Assembly: GCF_001280125.1 (NCBI RefSeq)
Contig: NZ_LGEG01000212.1
Coordinates: 1-64,000 of the forward strand
Direction: 5' to 3'
Source: Streptomyces sp. NRRL F-6492
GTDB taxonomy: Bacteria; Actinomycetota; Actinomycetes; Streptomycetales; Streptomycetaceae
DNA: 64,000 nucleotides
Shown here: positions 1-11,232 of the stretch, one piece after another
Numbering within the stretch: the stretch's first letter is position 1
Layout: each line of letters opens with the position of its first letter
Position numbers and translations under genes: made by a program
Notes under the pieces: model-generated
Seen by the model: only the letters and a program-made list of their open reading frames with translations
What the model was told of the DNA's origin: nothing
Databases searched by the model: none

Positions 1-217
1 CGAGGTCGACCTCATCGTCAACACCCCCTACGGCACCGGCGGCCGCCTGGACGGCTACGAGATCCGCACCGCCGCCGTCGCCCGCGGCGTCCCCTGCCTG
101 ACCACCGTCCAGGCACTCGCCGCGGCCGTCCAGGGCATCGACGCGCTCAACCACGGCGGCGTCGGCGTCCGCTCCCTCCAGGAGCACGCCGAGCACCTCG
201 TCGCGGCCCGCGACTAG
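1..217 (+). CDS. carB: Carbamoyl-phosphate synthase large subunit, C-terminal end (partial)
   Basis: The window opens inside this gene, in the frame starting at base 2; only the last 71 residues are present and the stop is TAG at 215-217. The tail reads as an MGS-like allosteric domain: [10 protein letters not shown], then [14 protein letters not shown] and a final helix ending VAARD. In CarB this domain binds allosteric effectors such as UMP or ornithine, while the missing upstream part makes carbamoyl phosphate for pyrimidine and arginine synthesis. The following pyrD and pyrF support carB over other MGS-domain proteins. The identification rests on a short fragment. Confidence 0.9.
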   Translation, partial: EVDLIVNTPYGTGGRLDGYEIRTAAVARGVPCLTTVQALAAAVQGIDALNHGGVGVRSLQEHAEHLVAARD

Positions 218-233
218 CAGCCCGTACGGAGAA

Positions 234-264
234 GGGGGACACCGGCCACAGCGCGGTGTCCCCC
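234..264 (+). terminator. Hairpin between carB and pyrD
   Basis: An 11-bp perfect stem (234-244 with 254-264) with a 9-nt loop is followed by CTCTTC. It lies 17 nt after the carB stop and ends 32 nt before the pyrD start. It could be a partial terminator or attenuator that lowers pyrD expression relative to carB. Confidence 0.5.
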
Positions 265-296
265 TCTTCATGACCGAACAAGGGATATTTCGGACG

Positions 297-1402
<1,106 letters not shown>

Positions 1403-1406
<4 letters not shown>

Positions 1407-2248
1407 CGCTCTCCTTCGGATCCCGTCTGCGCGCCGCCATGGACGAGCGCGGCCCGCTCTGCGTCGGCATCGACCCGCACGCCGCCCTGCTCGACTCCTG
1501 GGGCCTCACCGACGACATCGCCGGTCTGGAGCGCTTCACCTTCACCGTCGTCGAGGCCCTCGCCGGCACCGTGGCCGTCTTCAAGCCCCAGTCCGCCTTC
1601 TTCGAGCGCTTCGGCTCGCGCGGCGTCGCCGTCCTGGAGCGCGCCGTCTCCGACCTGCGCGCGGCGGGCGGCCTGGTCGTCATGGACGCCAAGCGCGGGG
1701 ACATCGGCTCCACCATGGCGGCCTACGCCGAGGCCTTCCTGCGCAAGGACTCCCCGCTCTTCTCCGACGCGCTCACGGTCTCCCCGTACCTCGGCTACGG
1801 CTCCCTGAAGCCGGCCGTCGACCTGGCCCGGGAGTCCGGCGCCGGCCTCTTCGTCCTGGCCCTCACCTCCAACCCGGAGGGCAGCGAGGTCCAGCGGGCC
1901 GTCCGCACCGACGAACCGGCCGGAAGGACGGTCGGCGCCACGATGCTCGCCCACCTGGCCGAGGAGAACGCGGGGGAGACCCCGATGGGCTCCTTCGGCG
2001 CGGTCGTCGGCGCCACCCTCGGCGACCTCTCCTCCTTCGACCTGGACGTCAACGGCCCGCTCCTCGCCCCCGGCATCGGCGCCCAGGGCGCGACCCCCGC
2101 CGACCTCCCCGCCGTCTTCGGCGCGGCGGTCCGCAACGTCGTCCCGAACGTCAGCCGGGGGGTCCTGCGGCACGGTCCGGACGCCACCGCCCTGCGGGAC
2201 TCGGCGCTCCGGTACGCGGACGAGATCCGCGCGGCCGTCGGCGCCTGA
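1403..2248 (+). CDS. pyrF: Orotidine 5'-phosphate decarboxylase, type 2
   Basis: Decarboxylates OMP to UMP, the last step of de novo pyrimidine synthesis. It is 281 residues, the size of the longer type 2 actinobacterial/myxobacterial enzymes rather than the ~230-residue E. coli type. Motifs: CVGIDPHAALL near residue 20, FKPQSAFFERFG near 60, and VVMDAKRGDIGST near 93 carrying the catalytic Lys-Asp pair. The GTG start lies inside the pyrD stop (GTGA overlap), so pyrD-pyrF form an operon after carB. A strong hairpin follows about 120 bases downstream. Confidence 0.95.
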
Positions 2249-2558
2249 TCCCCGGCGGGACCAATCCGCAGGTCGGAGCGGATCGGGCCCGGTTCGGCGG
2301 CCCGCCCCGGCCGGTCGTCTCACCACTTGACGAAAACTTGGCCCAAAACCCGGTCCTTATGTCGGGAAAGTCCTGGTCGGTCGATGCTGACCAGGACTTT
2401 TCCGCTGTTCTCGCTGACTGGAGCGGCCTCGGCCGCTAGTCTCCGGGGCAGAGCAGGCGTTCAGCGGCCACTCCGTTGATCGTTGCTCCACTGGTGCGGG
2501 GCGACTAGGTTCCTCACCGGTCCGTATCCGACAGATCGACATCCGAGGTGACGTAGGC
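2249..2558. other. Intergenic region pyrF to mihF
   Basis: This 310-bp gap holds the pyrF terminator (separate entry) and, in its right half, the presumed mihF promoter. I see no convincing ORF and no clear -10/-35 pair that I would assign. Confidence 0.6.
2367..2400 (+). terminator. Terminator after pyrF
   Basis: A perfect 12-bp stem (AAAGTCCTGGTC with GACCAGGACTTT) around a 10-nt loop, extendable by about three pairs with one mismatch and running into a T-rich TTTTCC. It separates the pyr operon from mihF. Confidence 0.8.
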
Positions 2559-2882
2559 GTGGCTCTTCCGCCCCTTACCCCTGAACAGCGCGCAGCCGCG
2601 CTCGAGAAGGCCGCCGCGGCTCGCCGGGAGCGGGCCGAGGTCAAGAATCGACTCAAGCACTCCGGCGCATCCCTCCACGACGTCATCAAGACCGGGCAGG
2701 AGAACGACGTCATCGGCAAGATGAAGGTCTCCGCGCTCCTTGAGTCGCTGCCGGGCGTGGGCAAGGTCCGCGCCAAGCAGATCATGGAGCGGCTCGGCAT
2801 CTCCGAGAGCCGCCGGGTGCGCGGTCTCGGCTCCAACCAGATCGCCTCCCTGGAGCGGGAGTTCGGTTCCACCGGCGTCTGA
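2559..2882 (+). CDS. mihF: Integration host factor, actinobacterial type (sIHF)
   Basis: Nucleoid-associated DNA-binding protein of actinobacteria, unrelated in sequence to E. coli IHF; in Streptomyces it influences chromosome compaction, sporulation and antibiotic production. The 107-residue product matches the family length. The first 30 residues are a basic Ala/Glu/Arg-rich helix. A helix-hairpin-helix element LPGVGKVRA (residues 64-72) followed by RVRGLGSNQ is the DNA-contacting part. The GTG start at 2559 has GAGGTG about 10 bases upstream. It sits between the pyr genes and gmk, as in other streptomycetes. Confidence 0.93.
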   Translation: MALPPLTPEQRAAALEKAAAARRERAEVKNRLKHSGASLHDVIKTGQENDVIGKMKVSALLESLPGVGKVRAKQIMERLGISESRRVRGLGSNQIASLEREFGSTGV

Positions 2883-2954
2883 CCTTTCGGGACATTCCCG
2901 GCATGAGGCGTCCTCCCTGCGCAAGCAGGGGTGAACCACTGGAATAATCGCTGC

Positions 2955-3527
2955 ATGGCAGCAGAGGTACGTCCGCGGCTGACCGTGCTCTCCGGCCCCT
3001 CCGGGGTCGGCAAGAGCACGGTCGTCGCGCATATGCGCAAGGTCCACCCCGAGGTCTGGCTCTCGGTGTCGGCGACGACACGGAAGCCCCGCCCCGGCGA
3101 GAAGCACGGCGTCCACTACTTCTTCGTGACGGACGACGAGTTCGACAAGCTGATCGCCAACGGCGAGCTCCTCGAATGGGCCGAGTTCGCGGGCAACCGC
3201 TACGGCACCCCGCGCGCCGCGGTCCTCGACCGACTGGACGCCGGCGAGCCCGTCCTCCTGGAGATCGACCTCCAGGGCGCCCGCCAGGTGAAGGACTCCA
3301 TGCCGGAGTCCCAGCTGGTCTTCCTGGCCCCGCCGAGCTGGGAGGAGCTGGTCCGCCGCCTCACCGGCCGCGGCACCGAGTCCCCCGAGGTCATCGAGCG
3401 CCGTCTCGACGCCGCGAAGGTCGAGCTGGCCGCCGAGTCCGAGTTCGACACCACCCTCGTCAACACCTCCGTCGAGGACGTGGCGCGCGAGCTGCTAACG
3501 TTGATGCTGCTGTCTTCTGGGGAATGA
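2955..3527 (+). CDS. gmk: Guanylate kinase
   Basis: Phosphorylates GMP to GDP with ATP. From ATG 2955 it is 190 residues. P-loop GPSGVGKST is at residues 14-22; the GMP-binding region follows ([13 protein letters not shown], then [18 protein letters not shown]), then [12 protein letters not shown] and a lid with [13 protein letters not shown] 2955 puts the P-loop at the usual distance from the N-terminus; GTG 2931 is in frame and would add eight atypical residues. Neither start has a strong ribosome-binding site. rpoZ begins 65 bases downstream, the same order as in many bacteria. Confidence 0.93.
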   Translation: MAAEVRPRLTVLSGPSGVGKSTVVAHMRKVHPEVWLSVSATTRKPRPGEKHGVHYFFVTDDEFDKLIANGELLEWAEFAGNRYGTPRAAVLDRLDAGEPVLLEIDLQGARQVKDSMPESQLVFLAPPSWEELVRRLTGRGTESPEVIERRLDAAKVELAAESEFDTTLVNTSVEDVARELLTLMLLSSGE

Positions 3528-3592
3528 CCCCCGGGCCACATCCCAGGCCGCACAGTGTGTCTGATCTTTTTTCCATCTTCGGAAGGTAGAGC

Positions 3593-3865
3593 GTGTCCTC
3601 TTCCATCACCGCGCCCGAGGGCATCATCAACCCGCCGATCGACGAGCTGCTCGAGGCCACCGACTCGAAGTACAGCCTCGTGATCTACGCGGCCAAGCGC
3701 GCGCGTCAGATCAACGCGTACTACTCCCAGCTCGGCGAGGGCCTGCTGGAGTACGTGGGTCCGCTCGTCGACACCCACGTGCACGAGAAGCCGCTCTCGA
3801 TCGCCCTGCGCGAGATCAACGCGGGTCTGCTGACGTCCGAGGCCATCGAGGGCCCGGCGCAGTAG
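3593..3865 (+). CDS. rpoZ: RNA polymerase omega subunit
   Basis: Small subunit that helps fold and assemble beta-prime into RNA polymerase. The 90-residue product carries the family signature: [28 protein letters not shown] split over residues 8-40, then ALREINAGL near the C-terminus. The GTG start at 3593 is preceded by GGAAGG (3581-3586). It is co-oriented with gmk and closed by a very strong terminator. Confidence 0.95.
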   Translation: MSSSITAPEGIINPPIDELLEATDSKYSLVIYAAKRARQINAYYSQLGEGLLEYVGPLVDTHVHEKPLSIALREINAGLLTSEAIEGPAQ

Positions 3866-3890
3866 GCGCGCAGCGCTTGTAACGCTTGTC

Positions 3891-3927
3891 ACCACAGGCC
3901 CGGCGGAACATCCGCCGGGCCTGTGGT
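3891..3927 (+). terminator. Terminator after rpoZ
   Basis: A perfect 17-bp stem (3891-3907 with 3911-3927) closed by a 3-nt loop ACA, starting 26 bases after the rpoZ stop. It is among the strongest hairpins in the window, although no U-tract follows, as is common in Streptomyces. Confidence 0.85.
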
Positions 3928-3985
3928 GTCTCATGGAGTCGTACGCATCCGAGTGCGCGTCCGAGTGCGGGGAGTCGTGGAAGTC

Positions 3986-5197
3986 GTGGCAAAGCCGAAG
4001 GTCGTTCTGGGCGTCACCGGCGGCATCGCCGCCTACAAGGCGTGCGAGCTGCTCCGCCGGCTCACCGAGTCGGGCCACGACGTCCGGGTCGTGCCCACCG
4101 ACTCCGCACTGCACTTCGTCGGCGAGGCCACCTGGTCCGCGCTCTCCGGCAACCCCGTCTCGACCGAGGTGTGGGAGTCCGTCCACGAGGTGCCGCACGT
4201 GCGGATCGGCCAGGCCGCCGACCTCGTCGTGGTCGCCCCCGCCACCGCCGACATGCTCGCCAAGGCCGCCCACGGCCTCGCCGACGACCTGCTCACCAAC
4301 ACGCTGCTCACCGCGCGCTGTCCCGTCGTCTTCGCCCCCGCCATGCACACCGAGATGTGGGAGCACCCGGCGACCCGGGAGAACGTGGCGACCCTGCGCC
4401 GCCGCGGCGCCGTCGTCATCGAGCCCGCCGTCGGCCGCCTCACCGGCGTCGACACCGGCAAGGGCCGGCTGCCCGACCCCGGCGAGATCTTCGAGGTCTG
4501 CCGCCGCGTCCTCGCCCGGGGCGCCACCGCCCCCGACCTCGCCGGCCGCCACGTCGTGGTCAGCGCGGGCGGCACCCGCGAACCCCTCGACCCCGTCCGC
4601 TACCTGGGCAACCGCTCCTCCGGCAAGCAGGGCTACGCCCTCGCCCGGGCCGCCGCCGCCCGGGGCGCCCGGGTCACCCTCGTCGAGGCCAACACCGGCC
4701 TCCCCGACCCGGCCGGCGTCGACGTCGTCCACGTCGGCACCGCCGTCCAGCTCCGCGAGGCCGTCCTCAAGGCCGCCGCCGACGCCGACGCGGTGGTCAT
4801 GGCCGCCGCCGTCGCCGACTTCCGCCCCGCCGTCTACGCCCCCGGCAAGATCAAGAAGAAGGGCGACGACGGCGCCCCCGTCGTCGAACTCGTCCGCAAC
4901 CCCGACGTCCTCGCCGAGCTCTCCGCCGACCGGGCCCTGCCCGGCCAGGTGGTCGTCGGCTTCGCCGCCGAGACCGACGACGTCCTCGCCAACGGACGCG
5001 AGAAGCTCGCCCGCAAGGGCTGCGACCTCCTCGTCGTCAACGAGGTGGGCGAGCGCAAGACCTTCGGCTCCGAGGAGAACGAGGCCGTGGTGCTCGCGGC
5101 GGACGGCGCCGAGACCCCCGTCCCGTACGGACCGAAGGAAGCGCTCGCCGAGACGGTCTGGGACCTCGTCCTGCCCCGGCTGCGTCCCACCGGCTGA
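3986..5197 (+). CDS. coaBC: Bifunctional phosphopantothenoylcysteine decarboxylase / phosphopantothenate-cysteine ligase
   Basis: Two consecutive steps of coenzyme A synthesis: CTP-dependent ligation of cysteine to phosphopantothenate (CoaB) and FMN-dependent decarboxylation (CoaC). The N-terminal CoaC flavoprotein half starts KPKVVLGVTGGIAAYK and has VRIGQAADLVVVAPATADM and PAMHTEMW. The CoaB half has SAGGTREPLDPVRYLGNRSSG, the KIKKKG loop and VGFAAET. GTG 3986 gives 403 residues, the usual size; GTG 3977 is also possible, and the reading frame stays open further up through a low-complexity Val/Arg stretch that I exclude. metK and priA follow as in other streptomycetes. Confidence 0.93.
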   Translation: MAKPKVVLGVTGGIAAYKACELLRRLTESGHDVRVVPTDSALHFVGEATWSALSGNPVSTEVWESVHEVPHVRIGQAADLVVVAPATADMLAKAAHGLADDLLTNTLLTARCPVVFAPAMHTEMWEHPATRENVATLRRRGAVVIEPAVGRLTGVDTGKGRLPDPGEIFEVCRRVLARGATAPDLAGRHVVVSAGGTREPLDPVRYLGNRSSGKQGYALARAAAARGARVTLVEANTGLPDPAGVDVVHVGTAVQLREAVLKAAADADAVVMAAAVADFRPAVYAPGKIKKKGDDGAPVVELVRNPDVLAELSADRALPGQVVVGFAAETDDVLANGREKLARKGCDLLVVNEVGERKTFGSEENEAVVLAADGAETPVPYGPKEALAETVWDLVLPRLRPTG

Positions 5198-5462
5198 GAT
5201 GACCGGGTCCGGTCAGCCCGGCGCGCCGTCACCCGGGCGGAGGAGCGAAACACCGCCCGGCGAGTGATTCGCGTCCCACCGGGACGGCCGCCCCGCCCTT
5301 GTCGGCGGCCGGTTCCGGCCGCTCAGGGGCATTCGCCAGGCGAGACACCTGGTCCATTGTCCGAGCACGACCGATAGACTGTTCGTGGAACGTCGCGGGG
5401 CGCAGCCCCCTGCCGGTCCGAGCCACGAGTAGCCAGCAGCCGCTGCAACCCCAGGGAGCGTT

Positions 5463-6671
<1,209 letters not shown>

Positions 6672-6689
6672 TCCCCGCACGTGCGCGAC

Positions 6690-6725
6690 CGAAGCCCGGC
6701 GTCCCCCGAGGGGCGCCGGGCTTCG
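6690..6725 (+). terminator. Terminator after metK
   Basis: A 12-bp perfect stem (6690-6701 with 6714-6725), extendable inward by four pairs to a CCGA loop, 18 bases after the metK stop and before the priA start at 6767. Confidence 0.8.
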
Positions 6726-6766
6726 CTCCGTCCGGACTGTCGGTGGCGTCTGGTAGGTATGGGGCC

Positions 6767-8899
6767 GTGAGCAGCGAGAACGAGAAGCCCTCCGAGGAAC
6801 CCGAGCAGCTCGCGCTCATTCGGGAGACCGTGCGGAAGGCGAAGGTGCCGCGGGCCAAGCCGCGGACGTGGCGGGGGGCCGCGCTCGCCAAAGAGCTGCC
6901 CGTCGCCCGGGTCGTCGTGAACAAGGGGGTGCTCCACCTCGACCAGTTCTTCGACTACGCGGTCCCCGAGGAGCTGGACGAGGCCGCCCGGCCCGGGGTG
7001 CGGGTGCGGGTGCGGTTCGGGGCCGGGGCGCACCAGGTCAAGAACGGGCGCCGGGAGGGCGGACGGCTGATCGACGGCTTCCTCGTCGAGCGCCGGGCCA
7101 CCTCCGACTACTCCGGACCCCTGGCCGCCCTCGCCGACGTCGTCTCGCCCGAACCGGTCCTCGGACCCGAGCTGCTCGGCCTCGCCCGCGCCGTCGCCGA
7201 CCGCTACGCGGGCAGCCTCGCCGACGTGCTCCAGCTCGCCGTGCCGCCGCGCAGCGCCGCCGCCGAGCGCCGCCCCTCCCCGGAGCCGCTGCCGCCGCCG
7301 GACGCCCCGGAGCCGGGGAGCTGGACGCGGTACGACCAGGGGCCCGCCTTCCTGGACGCCCTCGCGCACGGCGGGGCGCCCCGGGCCGTGTGGAACGCGC
7401 TGCCGGGGCCGCACTGGGCCGAGGAGATCGCCCGCGCCGTCGCCGCGACCCTCGCCTCCGGGCGCGGCGCCCTCGTCCTCGTCCCCGACGGGCGGGCCGC
7501 CGACCGGGTCGACACGGCGCTCACCACCGTCCTGGGGGAGGGGCGGCACGTCCTGCTCACCGCCGAGGCGGGCCCCGAGAAGCGCTACGCGCGCTGGCTC
7601 GCCGTGCGGCGCGGGGCGGTGCGGGCCGTCGTCGGCACCCGGGCGGCGATGTTCGCCCCCGTACGGGACCTGGGCCTGGTCGTCGTCTGGGACGACGGCG
7701 ACGGCAGCCACAGCGAACCGCACGCCCCCCAGCCCCACGCCCGCGAGGTGCTCCTGCTGCGCGCCGCCCACGACCGGTGCGCCTTCCTCCTGGGCAGCAC
7801 CAGCTGCACCGTCGAGGCCGCCCAGCTCGTCGAGTCCGGCTGGGCCCGGGCACTGACCGCCGGACGCGAGCTGGTCCGCGCGGCCGCGCCCCTGATCCGC
7901 ACCGTCGGCGACGGCGAACTCGCCCGGGACGAGGCCGCGCGCGCCGCCCGGCTGCCCTCGCTCGCCTGGCAGGCCGTACGGGAGGGGCTGAAGACCGGTC
8001 CGGTGCTCGTCCAGGTGCCCCGCCGGGGGTACGTGCCGAGGCTGGCCTGCGAGCGCTGCCGGGCGCCCGCCCGCTGCCGGCACTGCGCCGGGCCCCTGGA
8101 GGCCCCCGAGCAGCGGGAGCTGCGCTGCGGCTGGTGCGGGCGCGGCGCCCCCGACTGGCACTGCGTGGAGTGCGGCGCGAACCGGCTGCGCGCCCAGGTG
8201 GTCGGCGCGCGGCGGACCGCCGAGGAACTGGGCCGGGCCTTCCCCGCGGTGCCGGTCCGCACCTCGGGCCGTGACCACGTCCTGGACACCGTGCCCGGGC
8301 GCCCCGCGCTCGTCGTCTCCACCCCCGGCGCCGAGCCCGTCGCCGAGGGCGGCTACGCGGCCGCGCTGCTCCTCGACGGCTGGGCCATGCTCGGCCGGCC
8401 CGACCTGCGCGCGGGCGAGGAGGCGCTGCGCCGCTGGATCGACGCGGCCTCCCTGGTGCGGGGGCAGCCCGAGGGCGGCACGGTCGTCGTGGTGGCCGAG
8501 CCGACGCTGCGGCCGGTGCAGGCGCTCGTCCGCTGGGACCCGGTCGGGCACGCCCGGCGCGAGCTGGCCGAGCGCGCCGAGCTGGGCTTCCCGCCGGTCT
8601 CCCGGATGGCCGCGGTGACCGGCCCGCCGGAGGCCGTCGAGGACTTCCTGACGGCGGCCGCGCTGCCCCCCGACGCCGAGGTCCTCGGCCCGGTGCCGCT
8701 GCCCGTGGTGCGCCCCGGCGGCGCCCGCCGGCCCGGCGACCCCCCGCCGGGCGAGCAGTGGGACCGGGCCCTGGTCCGGGTCCCGCCCGGCAGCGGCGCG
8801 GCCCTGGCGGCCGCCCTCAAGCAGGCCAGGGCCTCCCGCCTCGCACGCGGCGGCGGGGACCCGGTGCGCGTCCGCGTGGACCCGCCGGACATCGGCTGA
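6767..8899 (+). CDS. priA: Primosomal protein N' (PriA-like), helicase motifs degenerate
   Basis: PriA restarts stalled replication forks. The 710-residue product keeps the N-terminal DNA-binding domain (VVVNKGVLHLDQFFDYAVP near residue 45) and eight cysteines in CxxC pairs (residues ~427-470) for the two zinc sites. The helicase core is eroded: where family members have Walker A (GVTGSGKTEVY) near residue 208 this has LPGPHWAEEIARA, and the DEEHD box near 305 reads WDDGDGSH. Loss of ATPase motifs is, as I recall, usual in actinobacterial PriA, so it is probably a DNA-binding scaffold, not an active helicase. The GTG start at 6767 follows the metK terminator; the frame is open upstream through metK, but that part is not coding here. 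Confidence 0.85.
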   Translation: MSSENEKPSEEPEQLALIRETVRKAKVPRAKPRTWRGAALAKELPVARVVVNKGVLHLDQFFDYAVPEELDEAARPGVRVRVRFGAGAHQVKNGRREGGRLIDGFLVERRATSDYSGPLAALADVVSPEPVLGPELLGLARAVADRYAGSLADVLQLAVPPRSAAAERRPSPEPLPPPDAPEPGSWTRYDQGPAFLDALAHGGAPRAVWNALPGPHWAEEIARAVAATLASGRGALVLVPDGRAADRVDTALTTVLGEGRHVLLTAEAGPEKRYARWLAVRRGAVRAVVGTRAAMFAPVRDLGLVVVWDDGDGSHSEPHAPQPHAREVLLLRAAHDRCAFLLGSTSCTVEAAQLVESGWARALTAGRELVRAAAPLIRTVGDGELARDEAARAARLPSLAWQAVREGLKTGPVLVQVPRRGYVPRLACERCRAPARCRHCAGPLEAPEQRELRCGWCGRGAPDWHCVECGANRLRAQVVGARRTAEELGRAFPAVPVRTSGRDHVLDTVPGRPALVVSTPGAEPVAEGGYAAALLLDGWAMLGRPDLRAGEEALRRWIDAASLVRGQPEGGTVVVVAEPTLRPVQALVRWDPVGHARRELAERAELGFPPVSRMAAVTGPPEAVEDFLTAAALPPDAEVLGPVPLPVVRPGGARRPGDPPPGEQWDRALVRVPPGSGAALAAALKQARASRLARGGGDPVRVRVDPPDIG

Positions 8900-8976
8900 C
8901 GCCGAGGTCCTCCCTCACGGGTCCCCGTACGGACAGGGCGTCGGGGTCCTTCCTCAGGGGCCCGTACGGACGCGAG

Positions 8977-9010
8977 ACGGCCGCCCGTCCCACGAGGGGC
9001 GGGCGGCCGT
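8977..9010. terminator. Bidirectional terminator between priA and the opposing small gene
   Basis: A 15-bp stem (8977-8991 with 8996-9010), one G-T pair, loop ACGA, flanked by GAGAC/GTCTC that can extend it. It lies between two converging genes and could serve both. Confidence 0.75.
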
Positions 9011-9023
9011 GGTGTCTCGTGCG

Positions 9024-9545
9024 TCAGACGTTCCGGGGCGCGGGGAAGGCCGACGGACGGGGGTCCTCGCGGAGGGCGGAGCTGCCCGAGGACGGCTGCG
9101 GCGGCATCGAGCGGGCGGCGGGGACCGAGGGGACGGGACGGATCACGCCCGGCTCCACCCCGTGCTCCTGCTCCACGGCGGGGTTCTGCCGGGGGGACGC
9201 CCGGCGGGCCCCGTAACGGCGGTGGACGGCCTGCTTGGTGACCCCGAGCGCGGAACCCACCGCGTCCCACGAGAAACCGAGCGAGCGGTCGAAGTCGACC
9301 GCGGCGGTCACCAGGGTCTCGATGCTGTCCCGCAGCTCCTGGGCGAGGCGTACGGTCGGGGCGGGCGCGCGCCCGTAGACGACGAAGCCCGTCGACGGGC
9401 CGGAGCGGCGAGGGCGGTAGACGTTGCCCAGCTGGGCCGTGAGCGTGCGCAGCGCGTCCACCTGCCGCCGGACCCGCTCGATGTCCCGCACGAGCAGGTG
9501 CAGACTCGCCCGGGCTTGGGCGTCGTGGGTTGCGTGGTCGGCCAT
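9024..9545 (-). CDS. Hypothetical protein with helix-turn-helix-like segment
   Basis: A 173-residue protein of unknown function that I do not recognise beyond Streptomyces hypothetical proteins. Residues 15-90 look largely helical ([16 protein letters not shown], then [14 protein letters not shown]). Residues 92-112 ([19 protein letters not shown]) resemble a helix-turn-helix of the kind that recognises DNA. The C-terminal 60 residues are Pro/Ser/Arg-rich and probably disordered. I start at the ATG at 9545 because GAGAGG lies nine bases upstream; an earlier in-frame start would add 23 unlikely residues. It faces priA across a shared terminator and is divergent from fmt. A small DNA-binding protein is a reasonable inference but unproven. 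Confidence 0.75.
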   Translation of the reverse strand: MADHATHDAQARASLHLLVRDIERVRRQVDALRTLTAQLGNVYRPRRSGPSTGFVVYGRAPAPTVRLAQELRDSIETLVTAAVDFDRSLGFSWDAVGSALGVTKQAVHRRYGARRASPRQNPAVEQEHGVEPGVIRPVPSVPAARSMPPQPSSGSSALREDPRPSAFPAPRNV

Positions 9546-9803
9546 GTGAAAGCCTCTCGAACCGGCGTATGAGGGAGCGGGTCGCGAGGGGGAGCGGCGA
9601 CCCGGTGAGGTCAATCTCTCTTGACCAACGCGCCACCGGGAGTTGGGTCACGCTGCGGGGGCGTACACGCATATGCGCGGAGCGCCCGCCCCTCCGTACG
9701 CCCCCTTTCCCGCCCGGCGCCGCACGCCGGGCGGGACCCGCCGGGCACCGCCTAGACTGGTGCGCTGCCCCAACGCCCCCGGAGAGACAGGCAGTCGCCA
9801 CCC

Positions 9804-10736
9804 ATGAAGCTCGTCTTCGCAGGCACCCCCGAGGTCGCCGTTCCCGCCCTGGACGCCCTGATCGCCTCCGGGCGGCACGAGGTGGCCGCCGTGGTCACCC
9901 GGCCCGACGCCCCGGCGGGACGCGGCCGGCGGCTCGTCGCCAGCCCGGTGGCCCAGCGAGCGGAGGAGGCGGGGATCGAGGTCCTCAAGCCGGCCAGGCC
10001 CCGCGACGAGGACTTCCTCGCCCGGCTGCGGGAGATCGCGCCGGACTGCTGCCCGGTCGTCGCCTACGGCGCCCTGCTGCCCAAGGTCGCCCTCGACGTC
10101 CCGGCCCGGGGCTGGGTCAACCTGCACTTCTCGCTGCTGCCCGCGTGGCGCGGGGCGGCGCCCGTGCAGCACGCGCTGATGGCCGGCGACCAGGTGACGG
10201 GCGCCTCCACCTTCCTGATCGAGGAGGGCCTGGACTCCGGCCCCGTCTACGGCGTCGTCACCGAGGACGTCCGCCCGACCGACACCAGCGGCGACCTGCT
10301 CACCCGGCTCGCCTTCGCCGGCGCCGGACTGCTCGCCGCGACCATGGACGGCATCGAGGACGGCACGCTCCGGGCCGTCCCGCAGCCCGTCGAGGGCGTC
10401 ACCCTCGCCCCGAAGATCCAGGTCGAGGACGCCCACGTCGACTTCGCGGCCCCCGCGCTCCGGGTGGACCGCGTGGTGCGCGGCTGCACCCCGGCCCCCG
10501 GCGCCTGGACCGCCTTCCGCGGCGAGCGCCTCAAGCTGATCCAGGTCACGCCCCTCCCGGACCGCACCGACCTGGCCCCGGGCGAGCTCGCGGTCGGCAA
10601 GAACAACGTGTACGCGGGCACCGGCTCGTACGCCGTCGAACTCCTCTGGGTCCAGCCCCAGGGCAAGAAGCCGATGAAGGCCGCCGACTGGGCCCGCGGG
10701 GTGCGGATCACTCCGGGGGAGCGGCTGGGCGCGTGA
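9804..10736 (+). CDS. fmt: Methionyl-tRNA formyltransferase
   Basis: Formylates Met-tRNAfMet for translation initiation using 10-formyl-THF. The 310-residue product has the N-terminal formyltransferase Rossmann fold ([16 protein letters not shown]) and the catalytic trio: Asn106 and His108 in [16 protein letters not shown] and Asp144 in [10 protein letters not shown]. The C-terminal OB-like tRNA-binding domain follows residue ~210. ATG 9804 matches the family start. The 3' end overlaps the converging gene on the other strand by 29 bases. rsmB follows in the same direction, as in many bacteria. Confidence 0.95.
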   Translation: MKLVFAGTPEVAVPALDALIASGRHEVAAVVTRPDAPAGRGRRLVASPVAQRAEEAGIEVLKPARPRDEDFLARLREIAPDCCPVVAYGALLPKVALDVPARGWVNLHFSLLPAWRGAAPVQHALMAGDQVTGASTFLIEEGLDSGPVYGVVTEDVRPTDTSGDLLTRLAFAGAGLLAATMDGIEDGTLRAVPQPVEGVTLAPKIQVEDAHVDFAAPALRVDRVVRGCTPAPGAWTAFRGERLKLIQVTPLPDRTDLAPGELAVGKNNVYAGTGSYAVELLWVQPQGKKPMKAADWARGVRITPGERLGA

Positions 10737-11070
10737 CCCCGGCCGTGCTCCAGGGCGCCGGCTCTCCGTCGCAGGGCCCGGGGTCTCCCCACCGGTTCCA
10801 GAGCGTGTGCCGCCAGTCGTCGGCGCCGGGGCCGGGCCGGGTCACCGGCGGCACCGGGCCCGGGGCGGTCTCGATCAGGTGCAGCAGCGACCAGGCGACG
10901 CCGTAGCAGTCGTCCGGGCCGAAGCAGGCCGCGAGAGCCCGTGCCTCGTCGGGGGTGACGGGCGCGGAGACGGCTTCGAGCTGTTCGACCCGCCGGTCGA
11001 TCTCCTCCTCGTCGGCCTCCTGGTCGGGGAGGGGGCCGTCGGCGGTGAACGCCTTCACTTCGGGTCTCAT
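10708..11070 (-). CDS. Small acidic hypothetical protein
   Basis: A 120-residue acidic protein that I do not recognise. It begins MRPEVKAF and is followed by an Asp/Glu-rich stretch ([17 protein letters not shown]). The middle looks folded, with a conserved-looking [21 protein letters not shown] and [14 protein letters not shown], which argues for a real protein. The start at 11070 was chosen because it gives an immediate, well-behaved N-terminus; an upstream start would add 12 residues. Its 3' end lies 29 bases inside fmt on the other strand. Function unknown. Confidence 0.6.
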   Translation of the reverse strand: MRPEVKAFTADGPLPDQEADEEEIDRRVEQLEAVSAPVTPDEARALAACFGPDDCYGVAWSLLHLIETAPGPVPPVTRPGPGADDWRHTLWNRWGDPGPCDGEPAPWSTAGVTRPAAPPE

Positions 11071-11232
11071 CCGCGCATGATCGCCGCCTCGGGGAGTCCC
11101 GGGCAAGCGGTCGCGCGACGGATCGCGCGGCGGCCCGCACCGGGCCGCGGGCCCGCACCGCTCCGGGCCCGCACCCGCGGAGGGACTACGCTGGGAGCGT
11201 TCGACCTCGTCATTTCGTCACGCGGAGCACCT

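Noticed and set aside
5198..5462. A SAM riboswitch upstream of metK
   Set aside because: Only a weak 8-bp hairpin and a -10-like hexamer are visible; none of the conserved SAM-I, SAM-II or SAM-IV core sequences appears.
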